From the NCBI RefSeq assembly GCF_030519475.1, contig NZ_JAUMKD010000007.1, positions 248,001 to 312,000 of the forward strand: a stretch of DNA of 64,000 bases, given 5' to 3'. The notes under the pieces are model-generated. The model searched no databases, was not told where the DNA came from, and saw only the letters and a program-made list of their open reading frames with translations. The position numbers and the translations under genes were made by a program. The stretch is from Micromonospora sp. C28SCA-DRY-2 (GTDB taxonomy: Bacteria > Actinomycetota > Actinomycetes > Mycobacteriales > Micromonosporaceae). Shown here piece by piece: positions 40,128 through 48,594 of this stretch. How positions within the stretch are numbered: position 1 is the first letter of the stretch; every line of letters starts with the position of its first letter.

Positions 40128-41341
40128 TGTCCGCCATCACCATGCGCGAGCTGACCAAGGTCTACCCCAACGGGGTACGCGCCCTGGACGCCCTCGACCT
40201 GGAGATCGCCGACGGCGAGTTCTTCGCCCTGCTCGGCCCCTCCGGCTGCGGCAAGACCACGCTGCTGCGCACCATCGCCGGGCTGGAGGTCGCCTCCGGC
40301 GGCAGCGTGCACATCGGCGAGCGCAACGTCACCAACCTGCCCCCGGGCAAGCGCGACGTGGCAATGGTCTTCCAGGACTACGCCCTCTTCCCGCACATGA
40401 CAGTGCAGGAGAACATCGCCTACCCGCTGCGGATCAAGAAGGTGGACCGCCGCGCCCGCGCGGACAAGGCCGCCGAGACCGCCGACGAGCTGGGCCTGTC
40501 CGCGCTGCTGCAACGGCGTCCCGGGCAGCTCTCCGGCGGCCAGCAGCAACGGGTGGCGCTGGCCCGGGCGATGGCCTGCCACCCGCAGGTGTTCCTGCTC
40601 GACGAGCCGCTGTCCAACCTCGACGCCCGGCTCCGGCTGGAGGCGCGCACCTTCCTCAAGCGGCTGCAACGCGAACTCGGGGTGACCACCGTCTTCGTCA
40701 CCCACGACCAGGCCGAGGCGCTGGCCCTGGCCGACCGGATCGCGGTCATGGAGGGCGGGCGGATCCGCCAGGTCGGCACCCCCACCGAGGTGTTCCGCCG
40801 TCCCGCCAACACCTTCGTCGCCGGCTTCATCGGCTCCACCCCGATGAACCTGGTCGACGCCCGGGTGGACGGCGACGAACTGGTCGTGGGGCGGGCCCGG
40901 CTGCCACTGCCCGAGGACGCCCGCGGCCAGGTCGGCGGCGGCGAGCGGCTGGTCTACGGGGTCCGGCCGGAGTACCTCGACTACTCCCCCACCCCGGTTC
41001 CCGGCGCGCTGAGCGGGCAGGTGGTGGTCGTGGAGAACCTGGGCAGCGTCTCGCTGGTCTCCCTGGACGTGCCCGGCGACGACGCCGCCGAGGCGCCCGG
41101 GGACGCCGGCTCGACCGGGGACGCCGGCACGACCGGGGCGGGCGGCGCGGCCGGCGACGCCGGCGGGCGGACCAGCGTGCAGGTGGTGGTCGCCGAGGGG
41201 GGCGAACCAACACCGGGCGACACCGGCTGGGTGGTGCCCCGGCCCGGCCGGTCGCTGCTCTACCGCGACGGCGACCTGGTCACCGTCGCCGAGGCGGCGA
41301 GCGTGCCGGCGCCGCGCGCCGGAGCCGGGGTGCAGGGCTGA
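40127..41341 (+). CDS. ABC sugar importer ATPase (MsmK/UgpC-type) with TOBE insertion
   Basis: The 404-residue ATPase has Walker A GPSGCGKTT, signature LSGGQQQR, Walker B VFLLDEPLSNLDAR and switch His VTHDQAEAL, then a C-terminal TOBE/MOP domain. Many actinobacterial sugar importers lack their own ATPase and share MsiK; this one has a dedicated subunit. The TOBE domain is interrupted near residue 325-350 by a Gly/Ala/Thr-rich stretch (DAGSTGDAGTTGAGGAAGDA), which looks like a disordered loop. Confidence 0.93.
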   Translation: MSAITMRELTKVYPNGVRALDALDLEIADGEFFALLGPSGCGKTTLLRTIAGLEVASGGSVHIGERNVTNLPPGKRDVAMVFQDYALFPHMTVQENIAYPLRIKKVDRRARADKAAETADELGLSALLQRRPGQLSGGQQQRVALARAMACHPQVFLLDEPLSNLDARLRLEARTFLKRLQRELGVTTVFVTHDQAEALALADRIAVMEGGRIRQVGTPTEVFRRPANTFVAGFIGSTPMNLVDARVDGDELVVGRARLPLPEDARGQVGGGERLVYGVRPEYLDYSPTPVPGALSGQVVVVENLGSVSLVSLDVPGDDAAEAPGDAGSTGDAGTTGAGGAAGDAGGRTSVQVVVAEGGEPTPGDTGWVVPRPGRSLLYRDGDLVTVAEAASVPAPRAGAGVQG

Positions 41342-41343
41342 GC

Positions 41344-42552
41344 ATGGTCACGCACCGGGGCACGTGGACCCTCCAGGACCGGGCCGACGACGTGATGCGG
41401 TCCCTGCCGGTCACCGTCGCGCCCGGCACGGCCGCGCTCACCGTCCGGCTGGACTACCCGCGCGCGGCCGGGGTGCTCGACCTCGGCTGCGTCGGCCCGG
41501 CCGGCTTCCGCGGCTGGTCCGGCGGCGCCCGCGACGGCTACACCGTGGCCGCCGACTGGGCCACCCCCGGCTACCTCCCGGGCGAGTTGGAACCCGGCGA
41601 GTGGCAGGTGCTGCTGCGGCTGCACCGCATCCCGCCCGACGGGCTGGCGTACGAGGTCACCGCCACCACCAGCGGCACCGCGCCGCCGGCTCCCGAGCCG
41701 CCGGCCGCGCCGCCGCGCCCCGACCGGCCGCCCCGCCGGGACCTGCCCGGCGTCGACGGCCGGCACTGGCTCGCCGGTGACCTGCACGCGCACACCGTGC
41801 ACAGCGACGGCGCGCAGAGCATCGACGAACTCGCCGCGCTCGCCGCCTCCCGCGGGCTGGACTTCCTCGCCGTCACCGACCACAACACCGTCAGCCACCA
41901 CCCGTGGCTGCCGGCCGCCTCCGGCCGCTACGGCATCACCCTGCTGCCCGGGCAGGAGGTGACCACCGACCGGGGGCACGCCAACGTCTTCGGCCCGGTG
42001 GGCTGGGTCGACTTCCGCCGGCCACCGGACGAGTGGCTCGCCGCCGCCCGGCGCGACGGCGGGCTGATGTCGGTCAACCACCCGCTCGGCGGCGACTGCG
42101 CCTGGCGGCAGCCGCTGGCCGACCGGACCCCGCTGGTCGAGGTCTGGCACTCCGGCTGGTGGGACCGCACCTGGGGCGCCCCGCTGGCCTGGGCGCGGGC
42201 GTGGCGGGCGGACGTCGTACCGGTCGGCGGCAGCGACTACCACCGCCCGGACGCCGACGCGCTGCCCGGCGCCCCCACCACCTGGGTGCTCGCCGACCGG
42301 GACGCGCCGCCCGGGGACGCCGTGCTGGACGCGCTGCGCGGCGGCCGTACCGCCATCTCCGCCGACCCGTACGGGCCGCTGCTGCTGCGCCTCGGCGACG
42401 AGCTGCTGGTGCTCGACGCCGACGGCGCGCTGCTGGCCTACCCGGACGGGCGGCACCGGCTGGTCCGCGGCGACCGGTGCCTGCTACCGGCCGGCGACGG
42501 GCTGCACGTCCTGGAGTCCCACCGCATGGAGGTGATCGCACTGTGCAGCTGA
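41344..42552 (+). CDS. PHP-domain metallohydrolase (CehA/McbA-like)
   Basis: The 402-residue protein has an N-terminal beta-rich domain (1-130), a Pro-rich linker and a PHP domain opening with LAGDLHAHTVHSDG, then TDHNTVSHH, QEVTTDRGHANVF, SVNHPLGGDC and GGSDYHRP, which supply the metal ligands. The last 60 residues form a small beta extension. PHP proteins hydrolyse phosphoesters; CehA/McbA relatives also cleave carbamates. Inside an inositol/mannoside operon a phosphodiesterase acting on a glycerophospho- or phospho-inositol is a reasonable guess. It overlaps the next gene by ten bases. Confidence 0.8.
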   Translation: MVTHRGTWTLQDRADDVMRSLPVTVAPGTAALTVRLDYPRAAGVLDLGCVGPAGFRGWSGGARDGYTVAADWATPGYLPGELEPGEWQVLLRLHRIPPDGLAYEVTATTSGTAPPAPEPPAAPPRPDRPPRRDLPGVDGRHWLAGDLHAHTVHSDGAQSIDELAALAASRGLDFLAVTDHNTVSHHPWLPAASGRYGITLLPGQEVTTDRGHANVFGPVGWVDFRRPPDEWLAAARRDGGLMSVNHPLGGDCAWRQPLADRTPLVEVWHSGWWDRTWGAPLAWARAWRADVVPVGGSDYHRPDADALPGAPTTWVLADRDAPPGDAVLDALRGGRTAISADPYGPLLLRLGDELLVLDADGALLAYPDGRHRLVRGDRCLLPAGDGLHVLESHRMEVIALCS

Positions 42553-43454
42553 CCGGACGCACACGGGTGGCCGGCGCCCCCGTCAACTACGGCATCTACC
42601 AGCCCACCGGCGCACCCGTCGGCCCCGACGACCTGCTCGCCGCGCTGGCCGACGACGGCTACACCGGGGTGGACTCCGGCCCGATCGGCTACCTCGGCAC
42701 CGGCGAGGCCCTCGCCCGCCGGCTGGACACGACGGGCATCGCGCTCGCCGGCGGCTGGGTCGACCTGCGCTTCGCCGACCCGGCCGGCTTCGCCGACGAC
42801 CTGGCCCAGCTCGACGCGGCGCTCGACGTGTTCACCGCCGCGCCGGTCGACGACCACCGGTTCGCGCCCCGGCCGACCCTGGCCTGCCCCGGCAACCCGG
42901 CCCGGATGGCCCGCCCCGGCGCCCCGACCGACCTGGCCTCGGCGCTGCCCGCCGCGGCCTGGCCGGACTTCGCGGCCCGGGTGCAGCAGGCCGCCGACCG
43001 GTGCCGCGACCGCGGTCTGGAGCCGGTGTTCCACTACCACCTCGGCACCGACGTGGAGACCGAGGCGGAGGCCGACCGGCTGCTCGAACTCACCGACATC
43101 GCGGTCTGCCTGGACACCGGGCACCTGGCGCTGGCCGGCGGCGACCCGGTGGCCGCGGTACGCCGCTGGGCCGGGCGGATCGGTCAGGTGCACCTCAAGG
43201 ACGCCGACCTCGCCGCGCACGCCCGGGTCCGGGCGGCCGGCGGCGGGCTGATGGACGTGGTCGCCGCGGGCGGCTTCTGCGCACTGGGCCGCGGCGACGT
43301 CGACCTCGCCGGGGTGCTCGCCGGCCTCGACGCCACCGGCTACACCGGCTGGCTGGTGATCGAGCAGGACGCTCCGGCGGACGGCCGGGACCTCGACCGG
43401 ATCCGCGCCGACCAGCACGCCAATCTCCGCTGGCTCGAGGAGGCGCTGCGATGA
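42543..43454 (+). CDS. IolE-like sugar isomerase/dehydratase (xylose isomerase-like TIM barrel)
   Basis: The 303-residue TIM-barrel protein has the AP-endonuclease-2 family blocks with IolE/IolI character: VNYGIYQPTGAP near the start, FHYHLGTDVETEAEADRLL, VCLDTGHLALAGGDP and IGQVHLKDADL. The His, Asp and Glu ligands of the metal site are kept. It could dehydrate 2-keto-myo-inositol (IolE role), which the leftward operon otherwise lacks, or epimerise a keto sugar. The GTG at 42543 overlaps the PHP gene, and the stop overlaps the dehydrogenase start (ATGA). Confidence 0.8.
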   Translation: MQLTGRTRVAGAPVNYGIYQPTGAPVGPDDLLAALADDGYTGVDSGPIGYLGTGEALARRLDTTGIALAGGWVDLRFADPAGFADDLAQLDAALDVFTAAPVDDHRFAPRPTLACPGNPARMARPGAPTDLASALPAAAWPDFAARVQQAADRCRDRGLEPVFHYHLGTDVETEAEADRLLELTDIAVCLDTGHLALAGGDPVAAVRRWAGRIGQVHLKDADLAAHARVRAAGGGLMDVVAAGGFCALGRGDVDLAGVLAGLDATGYTGWLVIEQDAPADGRDLDRIRADQHANLRWLEEALR

Positions 43455-44596
43455 CCGAGCCGGGCAAGCGGATCCGGATCGCGGTGGCCGGGCTGGGCAT
43501 CATCGCCCGCACCGTGCACCTGCCGCTGCTGCAACGCCGGAGCGACCTGTTCGAGATCGTCGCGCTGGCCGACCTGTCCCCGACCCGGGTGGCCGAGCTG
43601 GGCGAGCGGTACGGCGTGGAACCGGCCCGCCGCCACACCGACGCGGCCCGGATGGTGACCGACGGCGGCTGCGACGGGGTGCTGCTGGCCACCTCCGGCT
43701 CGCACGGCGAGCTGGCCGCGCTGGCGCTGCGCGCCGGGCTGCCGGTGCTCTCCGAGAAGCCGCTGGCGTACACGATCGCCGAGACCGACCGGCTGGCCGA
43801 GCTGGCCGGTGGCGGCACCGCCCTGATGGTCGGCTACATGAAGCAGTACGACCCGGCGGTGGCCGAGGCCGCGCGGCTGCTGGCGGAGCTCGGCGGCGCG
43901 GAGCGGGTGCACGCGGTGGAGGTGACCGTGCTGCACGCCGGCGGCGACCGGCAACTGCGCTTCGCCAACCTGCCGCCGGCCGCCGGCGACGTGCCGGCCG
44001 AGGAGGCGGCCCGGTTCGCCGCCGCCGACCGGGCGCTGCTGGACGCCGCCGTCGGCGCGGACCCGGGCGCCCGCACCCTCTACCAGATCCTGGTCAACAG
44101 CATCTCGCACGACCTGTCCCTGCTGCGGCTCTTCACCGGCGCACCGGCCACCGTGGAGCAGGTGGCCACCTGGCCGCTGACCCCGGCCGGCCCGGCCGAG
44201 CCGTCCGTGGAGATCAGCGGGCGGCTGCCCGGTGGCGCCCGCTACGGCATCCGGTGGCTCAACCTGCCCGACTACCCGGCCTACCGGGAGACGGTCACCC
44301 TGCACCACGCCCGCGGCTCGCTGGAGCTGGTGTTCCCCTCGCCGTACCTGCTCAACGCGCCCACCACGCTGACCGTGGTGGACGAGCACGGCGGCGGCGA
44401 GCGGCGGGCCGCGTTCCGGTCGGTGACCGAGGCGTTCGAGCAGGAACTGGTCGCGTTCCACGCGATGGTCACCGCGGGCGCCGCGCCGCTGACCGGGATC
44501 GCCGAGGGCGCGGCCGACGTACGGACCAGCCAGCAGGTGGTACGCCGCTACGGGGAGCTGACCGGGGCGGCGATCGGCGGAGAGGCGGCGAGCTGA
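43451..44596 (+). CDS. Gfo/Idh/MocA-family dehydrogenase
   Basis: The 381-residue protein has an N-terminal NAD(P)-binding fold (IRIAVAGLGIIARTVHLPLL) and the family motif SEKPLAYT near residue 103, then a C-terminal beta-sheet domain with the HDLSLLRLF His. Family members oxidise or reduce sugars, inositols or their glycosides. As no other inositol dehydrogenase is in the locus, it may serve as IolG or may oxidise a glycosyl-inositol. It is coupled to both neighbours. Confidence 0.85.
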   Translation: MTEPGKRIRIAVAGLGIIARTVHLPLLQRRSDLFEIVALADLSPTRVAELGERYGVEPARRHTDAARMVTDGGCDGVLLATSGSHGELAALALRAGLPVLSEKPLAYTIAETDRLAELAGGGTALMVGYMKQYDPAVAEAARLLAELGGAERVHAVEVTVLHAGGDRQLRFANLPPAAGDVPAEEAARFAAADRALLDAAVGADPGARTLYQILVNSISHDLSLLRLFTGAPATVEQVATWPLTPAGPAEPSVEISGRLPGGARYGIRWLNLPDYPAYRETVTLHHARGSLELVFPSPYLLNAPTTLTVVDEHGGGERRAAFRSVTEAFEQELVAFHAMVTAGAAPLTGIAEGAADVRTSQQVVRRYGELTGAAIGGEAAS

Positions 44597-47343
44597 TGGG
44601 GCGACCGACCGAGATCATCGTGGTGCCACACACCCACTGGGACCGGGAGTGGTACGAGCCGTTCCAGCGCTTCCGGTTGCGGCTGGTGGCGCTGCTGGAC
44701 GACGTGTTCGACCGGATGGAGCGCGACCCGCGACAGCGGTTCACCCTGGACGGGCAGCTCGCCGCGGTCGACGACTACCTGGAGGTTCGCCCGGAACGGC
44801 GGGAGCAGGTGATCGCCCTGGTCCGCGCCGGGCGGCTGGCGGTGGGCCCGTGGCAGATCCTGCTCGACGAGTTCCTCTGCTCCGGCGAGAACATCGTCCG
44901 CAACCTGGAACGCGGGCTGGCCCGCAGCGCCGACCTGGGCGGCGCCATGCCGGTCGGCTACCTGCCCGACATGTTCGGCCACATCGCCCAGATGCCGCAG
45001 ATCCTGGCCGGCGCCGGGCTGGCCCACGCCTGCGTGTTCCGCGGCGTGCCCGAGGGGATGCACCGCCACGCGTTCGCCTGGCAGGCGCCCGACGGCACCA
45101 CCGTCCGCACCGAGTACCTGCCCGGCGGCTACGGCAACGCGGCCGCGCTGATGGAGGACCCCGCGCAGATCACCCGCCGGGCCGCCGACCTGGCCGGCAA
45201 GCTCGCCGACTGGCGGTTCGACGGCGAGGACACCCCGGTACTGGCGATGTACGGCACCGACCACGCCGCCCCGGCGCCGGACGCGCCCGACCTGCTCGCC
45301 GCCGCCGACCTCGCGGATGTCCGGCTGCGGCTGGGCACCCTCGCCGAGTACTTCGCCACCCAACCGGCCACCGTCGACGGCCTGCCCGTCGTCCGGGGGG
45401 AACTGCGCTCGCACGCCCGGGCCAACATCCTGCCCGGCGTGATCTCCGTCCGCGGCCACCTGAAGCGGGCGATGAACCGCGCCGAGCGGCGGGTCGAACG
45501 GTACGCCGAACCGCTCGCCGCGCTCACCCACGACGGTTCCGTGCAGCGCTTCCTCGACATGGCCTGGACCCGGCTGATCGACGCCAGCTGCCACGACTCG
45601 GTGACCGGCTGCGGCTGCGACGAGACCGCCGAGCAGGTCGCCGCCCGCCTCGCCGAGGCCGACCAGCTCGGCCGGGCGGTCTGCGACCTGGTCGGCGCGC
45701 GGCTGGCCGCGGCCGTGCCCCGGGACGGCTACCTGGTGTTCAACCCCACCCCAGCGGCGCGCACCGCCGTGGTCCGCCTGGACGTGGCGGCACCGGCCGA
45801 CGCCACCGTGGCCCTGGCCGACGCCGCCGGCCGCAGCGTGGCCGCGCAGGTCCTCGACCGGGGCCGGACGCTGCTCGCCGACGACCTGGTGCCGGCGGCC
45901 GACCTGCCCGCCGTGCTCACCCGGGTGCACGGCCGCGAACTGTACGGCCAGGAGGTGGCCGCCTGGTCCGTCTCGCCCGACGACGCCACCCTCACCTTCC
46001 AGGTGGCGCGGCACGGCGACCCGGCCTTCGACGTGGCGGACGTGCGGCTGGCGCTGGCCGCGGCCGGGCCGCACGACCGCTGGCGGGTACGCATCCTCGC
46101 CGCGCCCCGGGCCACCGTCGCCGCCCTGGTCGAGGTGCCGCCGCTCGGGCGCGCCGCGGTCCGGCCGGTGCCGCTGCCGGCGACGGCGGACCCGCGGTTC
46201 GCCCCGGTGCGGGTGGCCGGCCGCAGCGTCGACAACGGGCTGCTGCGGGTGGACGTCGCCGAGGACGGCACGCTGGCGCTGAGCACCCCGGACGGCGTGA
46301 CGGTCGACGGGGTCGGCCGGGTGGTCGACGGCGGCGACGTGGGCGACAGCTACAACTACGCCCCGCCGGCCGCCGACGAGGCGGTCGACAAGCCGCGCGC
46401 GGTGCGCACCGTGGTCCGCCACGACGGGCCGCTGGTCGCCGTCCTCGACGTGGTGCGGGAGTACCGCTGGCCGGTGGCCGCGGACGTCGACGCCGGTTCC
46501 CGCGCGGTGGACCACGAGGCGATCGTCGTCACCACCCGGGTGGAGCTGCGCTGCGGCGAGCCGTTCGTCCGGCTGCGCGTCGAGTTCGACAACCGCTGCG
46601 ACGACCACCGGGTGCGGCTGCACCTGCCGCTGCCGTCGCCGGCCGACACCTCGTACGCCGAGGGGCAGTTCGCCGTCGTGCGGCGGGGGCTGACCGCGGA
46701 GGGCGGCGGCGGTGAGGTGCCGTTGCCGACGTTCCCGGCCAACGGGTTCGTCGCCGCCGGCGGGCCGGACGGCGCCCTCGCGGTGCTGCTCACCCAGCCC
46801 ACCGAGTACGAGCTGACCGACTCGGGTGGGGAACTGGCGGTCACCCTGCTGCGGTCGATCGGGATGCTGTCACGCAACCGGCACGCGCTGCGCGACGAGC
46901 CGGCCGGTCCGCAACTGCCCACCCCCGAGGCGCAGTGCCGCGGCCTGCGCACTGTCGAGCTGGCGGTGCTGCCGTACCGGGGCGGCTGGCACTCCGCCGG
47001 GGTGCTGGCGGCCGCCGAGGCGTACCGGCACGAGCTGCTGGCCTTCCCCGGCACGGCCGACCCGGCCACCGAGCTGCCGGCGCCGGCGGTCGGGCTCGCC
47101 GTGGACGGCGCCGGCGTCGCGCTGACCAGCGTGCGGGACCGGGCGGGCCGCACCGAGGTGCGGCTGGTGGCACAGACCCCGACGGACACCGTCGCCGTGC
47201 TCGGCGGCGCCGACATCCGCGGGGCGTGCCGGGCGGACCTGCTCGGCCGGCCGGGCGAGCCGCTCGGCGTGGACGGTGACGGGCGGGTCCGGGTGCCGCT
47301 GCGGGCCTGGGAGATCGCCACCGTGCAGCTCGACCTGGGCTGA
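44596..47343 (+). CDS. Cytoplasmic alpha-mannosidase, glycoside hydrolase family 38
   Basis: The 915-residue enzyme begins with the GH38 motif VVPHTHWDREWY, whose His14 and Asp16 bind zinc, followed by the nucleophile Asp125 in YLPDMFGH and a later zinc His in SCHDSVTGCG. Three-helix bundle and beta-sandwich domains make up the rest, as in full-length family members. There is no signal peptide, so it acts on imported material. It is the last gene of the operon, sharing one base with the dehydrogenase stop, and is followed by a strong terminator. It suggests that the imported compound carries an alpha-mannose. Confidence 0.93.
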   Translation: MGRPTEIIVVPHTHWDREWYEPFQRFRLRLVALLDDVFDRMERDPRQRFTLDGQLAAVDDYLEVRPERREQVIALVRAGRLAVGPWQILLDEFLCSGENIVRNLERGLARSADLGGAMPVGYLPDMFGHIAQMPQILAGAGLAHACVFRGVPEGMHRHAFAWQAPDGTTVRTEYLPGGYGNAAALMEDPAQITRRAADLAGKLADWRFDGEDTPVLAMYGTDHAAPAPDAPDLLAAADLADVRLRLGTLAEYFATQPATVDGLPVVRGELRSHARANILPGVISVRGHLKRAMNRAERRVERYAEPLAALTHDGSVQRFLDMAWTRLIDASCHDSVTGCGCDETAEQVAARLAEADQLGRAVCDLVGARLAAAVPRDGYLVFNPTPAARTAVVRLDVAAPADATVALADAAGRSVAAQVLDRGRTLLADDLVPAADLPAVLTRVHGRELYGQEVAAWSVSPDDATLTFQVARHGDPAFDVADVRLALAAAGPHDRWRVRILAAPRATVAALVEVPPLGRAAVRPVPLPATADPRFAPVRVAGRSVDNGLLRVDVAEDGTLALSTPDGVTVDGVGRVVDGGDVGDSYNYAPPAADEAVDKPRAVRTVVRHDGPLVAVLDVVREYRWPVAADVDAGSRAVDHEAIVVTTRVELRCGEPFVRLRVEFDNRCDDHRVRLHLPLPSPADTSYAEGQFAVVRRGLTAEGGGGEVPLPTFPANGFVAAGGPDGALAVLLTQPTEYELTDSGGELAVTLLRSIGMLSRNRHALRDEPAGPQLPTPEAQCRGLRTVELAVLPYRGGWHSAGVLAAAEAYRHELLAFPGTADPATELPAPAVGLAVDGAGVALTSVRDRAGRTEVRLVAQTPTDTVAVLGGADIRGACRADLLGRPGEPLGVDGDGRVRVPLRAWEIATVQLDLG

Positions 47344-47345
47344 CC

Positions 47346-47385
47346 CGGTGGGTCCGGCGGGCCCCCGCCCCCGCCGGACCCACCG
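47346..47385 (+). terminator. Operon terminator hairpin
   Basis: CGGTGGGTCCGGCGG (47346-47360) and CCGCCGGACCCACCG (47371-47385) form a perfect 15-bp stem with a 10-base C-rich loop three bases after the alpha-mannosidase stop. Confidence 0.85.
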
Positions 47386-47547
47386 CCGGTGGTTGCCGGC
47401 CTGGCGGCCGAGCCGACGTGGTCCGGACGACCCGGTACAGCCGGCCCGGCGGACAGCGACTCCCGCCCGTCCGTACCGCAGTCCCGCCGAGCAGCGGGAT
47501 CTTCCGGCGGAAACACCCTCATAACCGGCGCGCCGTAACGGTAGAAG

Positions 47548-47566
47548 GTTTCACCCGCGCTGAAAC
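47548..47566. promoter_or_regulatory. Inverted repeat before the Cys-motif small protein
   Basis: GTTTCA and TGAAAC are perfect 6-bp arms around seven bases, about 45 bases before the start of the small gene, in an otherwise empty spacer (47386-47610). It may be an operator. Confidence 0.35.
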
Positions 47567-47610
47567 TGGTGAAGGTGGGCCCAGCACCTGCGCCCAAGGG
47601 GGGATCATCC

Positions 47611-47922
47611 GTGCCCGAAACCAGCCTCGACCGGTCCGACCACCAGGCCGACCGTCCCGAAGAGGTGACCGACCCGCTGCTGTGGAAGCTGGCTCTGGAG
47701 GTGGCCGACGCCCACGAGCCGGACGGCGACGGCGGCTGCCGCAACCTGCTCTGCGCCGGCCAGTCCTGGCCCTGCGCCGCGTGGAACAACGCCCAGCACG
47801 CGTTGAGCGTGGCGCGGGCCGACACCCCGCCGGCGCCGCCCGCCGCGGACCGCGAGCCGGTCACCGGCTGGGCCGCCACCGCGCCGGCCCAGCGCCGGCC
47901 GGCCTCCCGGGTCGCCGCCTAA
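47611..47922 (+). CDS. Small cysteine-motif protein of unknown function
   Basis: The 103-residue acidic protein has a central motif CRNLLCAGQSWPCAAW (C-x4-C-x6-C) flanked by an alpha-helical DPLLWKLALEVADAH segment and a Pro/Ala-rich tail. Similar short proteins with a C..LC.G..WPC signature occur in actinobacteria, often near regulators; no function is known to me. The three cysteines plus nearby His could bind a metal. The GTG at 47611 follows AAGGGGGGATC. A terminator hairpin follows, so it is probably a single-gene unit. Confidence 0.7.
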   Translation: MPETSLDRSDHQADRPEEVTDPLLWKLALEVADAHEPDGDGGCRNLLCAGQSWPCAAWNNAQHALSVARADTPPAPPAADREPVTGWAATAPAQRRPASRVAA

Positions 47923-47936
47923 CCAGCTCATCGGAT

Positions 47937-47969
47937 CGATGCCGGCCACCCGACGGGTGGTCGGCATCG
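47937..47969 (+). terminator. Terminator of the Cys-motif small protein gene
   Basis: A 15-bp stem with one G-U pair (left CGATGCCGGCCACCC, right GGGTGGTCGGCATCG) and a three-base loop lies 14 bases after the stop codon. Confidence 0.75.
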
Positions 47970-48001
47970 TCGTGTCCGGGCCCCTGTGACGCACCTGGCT
48001 T

Positions 48002-48030
48002 TTGTTTAGCTAAGTCAGGTGCGGTAGCGT
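48002..48030 (+). promoter_or_regulatory. Promoter and possible operator of the HxlR regulator, leaderless
   Basis: TTGTTT (48002-48007) and TAGCGT (48025-48030) are 17 bp apart, and the ATG follows the -10 by seven bases, implying a leaderless mRNA. The promoter is framed by GCACCTG (47991-47997) and CAGGTGC (48016-48022) and holds the palindrome TTAGCTAA (48006-48013). Confidence 0.6.
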
Positions 48031-48037
48031 CGCCGGC

Positions 48038-48541
48038 ATGACCGACGACCTGCTCGCCGACCGGGACTCCTGGCTGACCAGCACCTGCTCGATCGCCCGG
48101 GCCCTGGACGTGGTCGGCAACCGCACCACCCTCCTGCTGCTGCGCGAGGCGTCGCTGGGCACCCGCCGCTTCGACGCGTTCGCCCGCCGGGCCGGCGTCA
48201 GCGAGCCGGTCGCCGCCGCGCGGCTCCGCCAGCTCGTCGCCGACGGGCTGCTGGAACGGCACCCCTACCGGGAGCCCGGCCAGCGCACCCGCGACGAGTA
48301 CCACCTCACCCGCAAGGGCGCCGAGCTACTGCCGGTGCTCACCGCGCTGCGCCAGTGGGGCGACGCCTGGGCCGCCGACGAGGCGGGGCCCGCGATCCGC
48401 CTCGAACACCACGACTGCGGCGCCGCCGTGCACGCCCGGCTGCGCTGCGACGCCGGCCACGACGTCGCCGCCGACGAGATCGCCGTACGCCCGGGGCCCG
48501 GCCTGCGCCGCGCCGACCGGAACCCGCCGACGGCGCCCTGA
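48038..48541 (+). CDS. HxlR-family transcriptional regulator
   Basis: The 167-residue protein has the HxlR winged helix: a conserved Cys17 in STCSIARALDVVGNRTTLLLL, the RFDAFARRAGVSEPVAAARLRQLV recognition region and the EYHLTRKGAELLPVL wing. The C-terminal extension with HHDCGAAVHARLRCDAGHDV has further cysteines that could bind metal. HxlR proteins often respond to aldehydes, quinones or thiol stress through the N-terminal Cys. The SDR gene 53 bp downstream is a likely target. Confidence 0.9.
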   Translation: MTDDLLADRDSWLTSTCSIARALDVVGNRTTLLLLREASLGTRRFDAFARRAGVSEPVAAARLRQLVADGLLERHPYREPGQRTRDEYHLTRKGAELLPVLTALRQWGDAWAADEAGPAIRLEHHDCGAAVHARLRCDAGHDVAADEIAVRPGPGLRRADRNPPTAP

Positions 48542-48594
48542 ACCCCACCCCGGCACGTGACCGTCACGGGCCCGACCCAGCCAGGAGCACGCAC

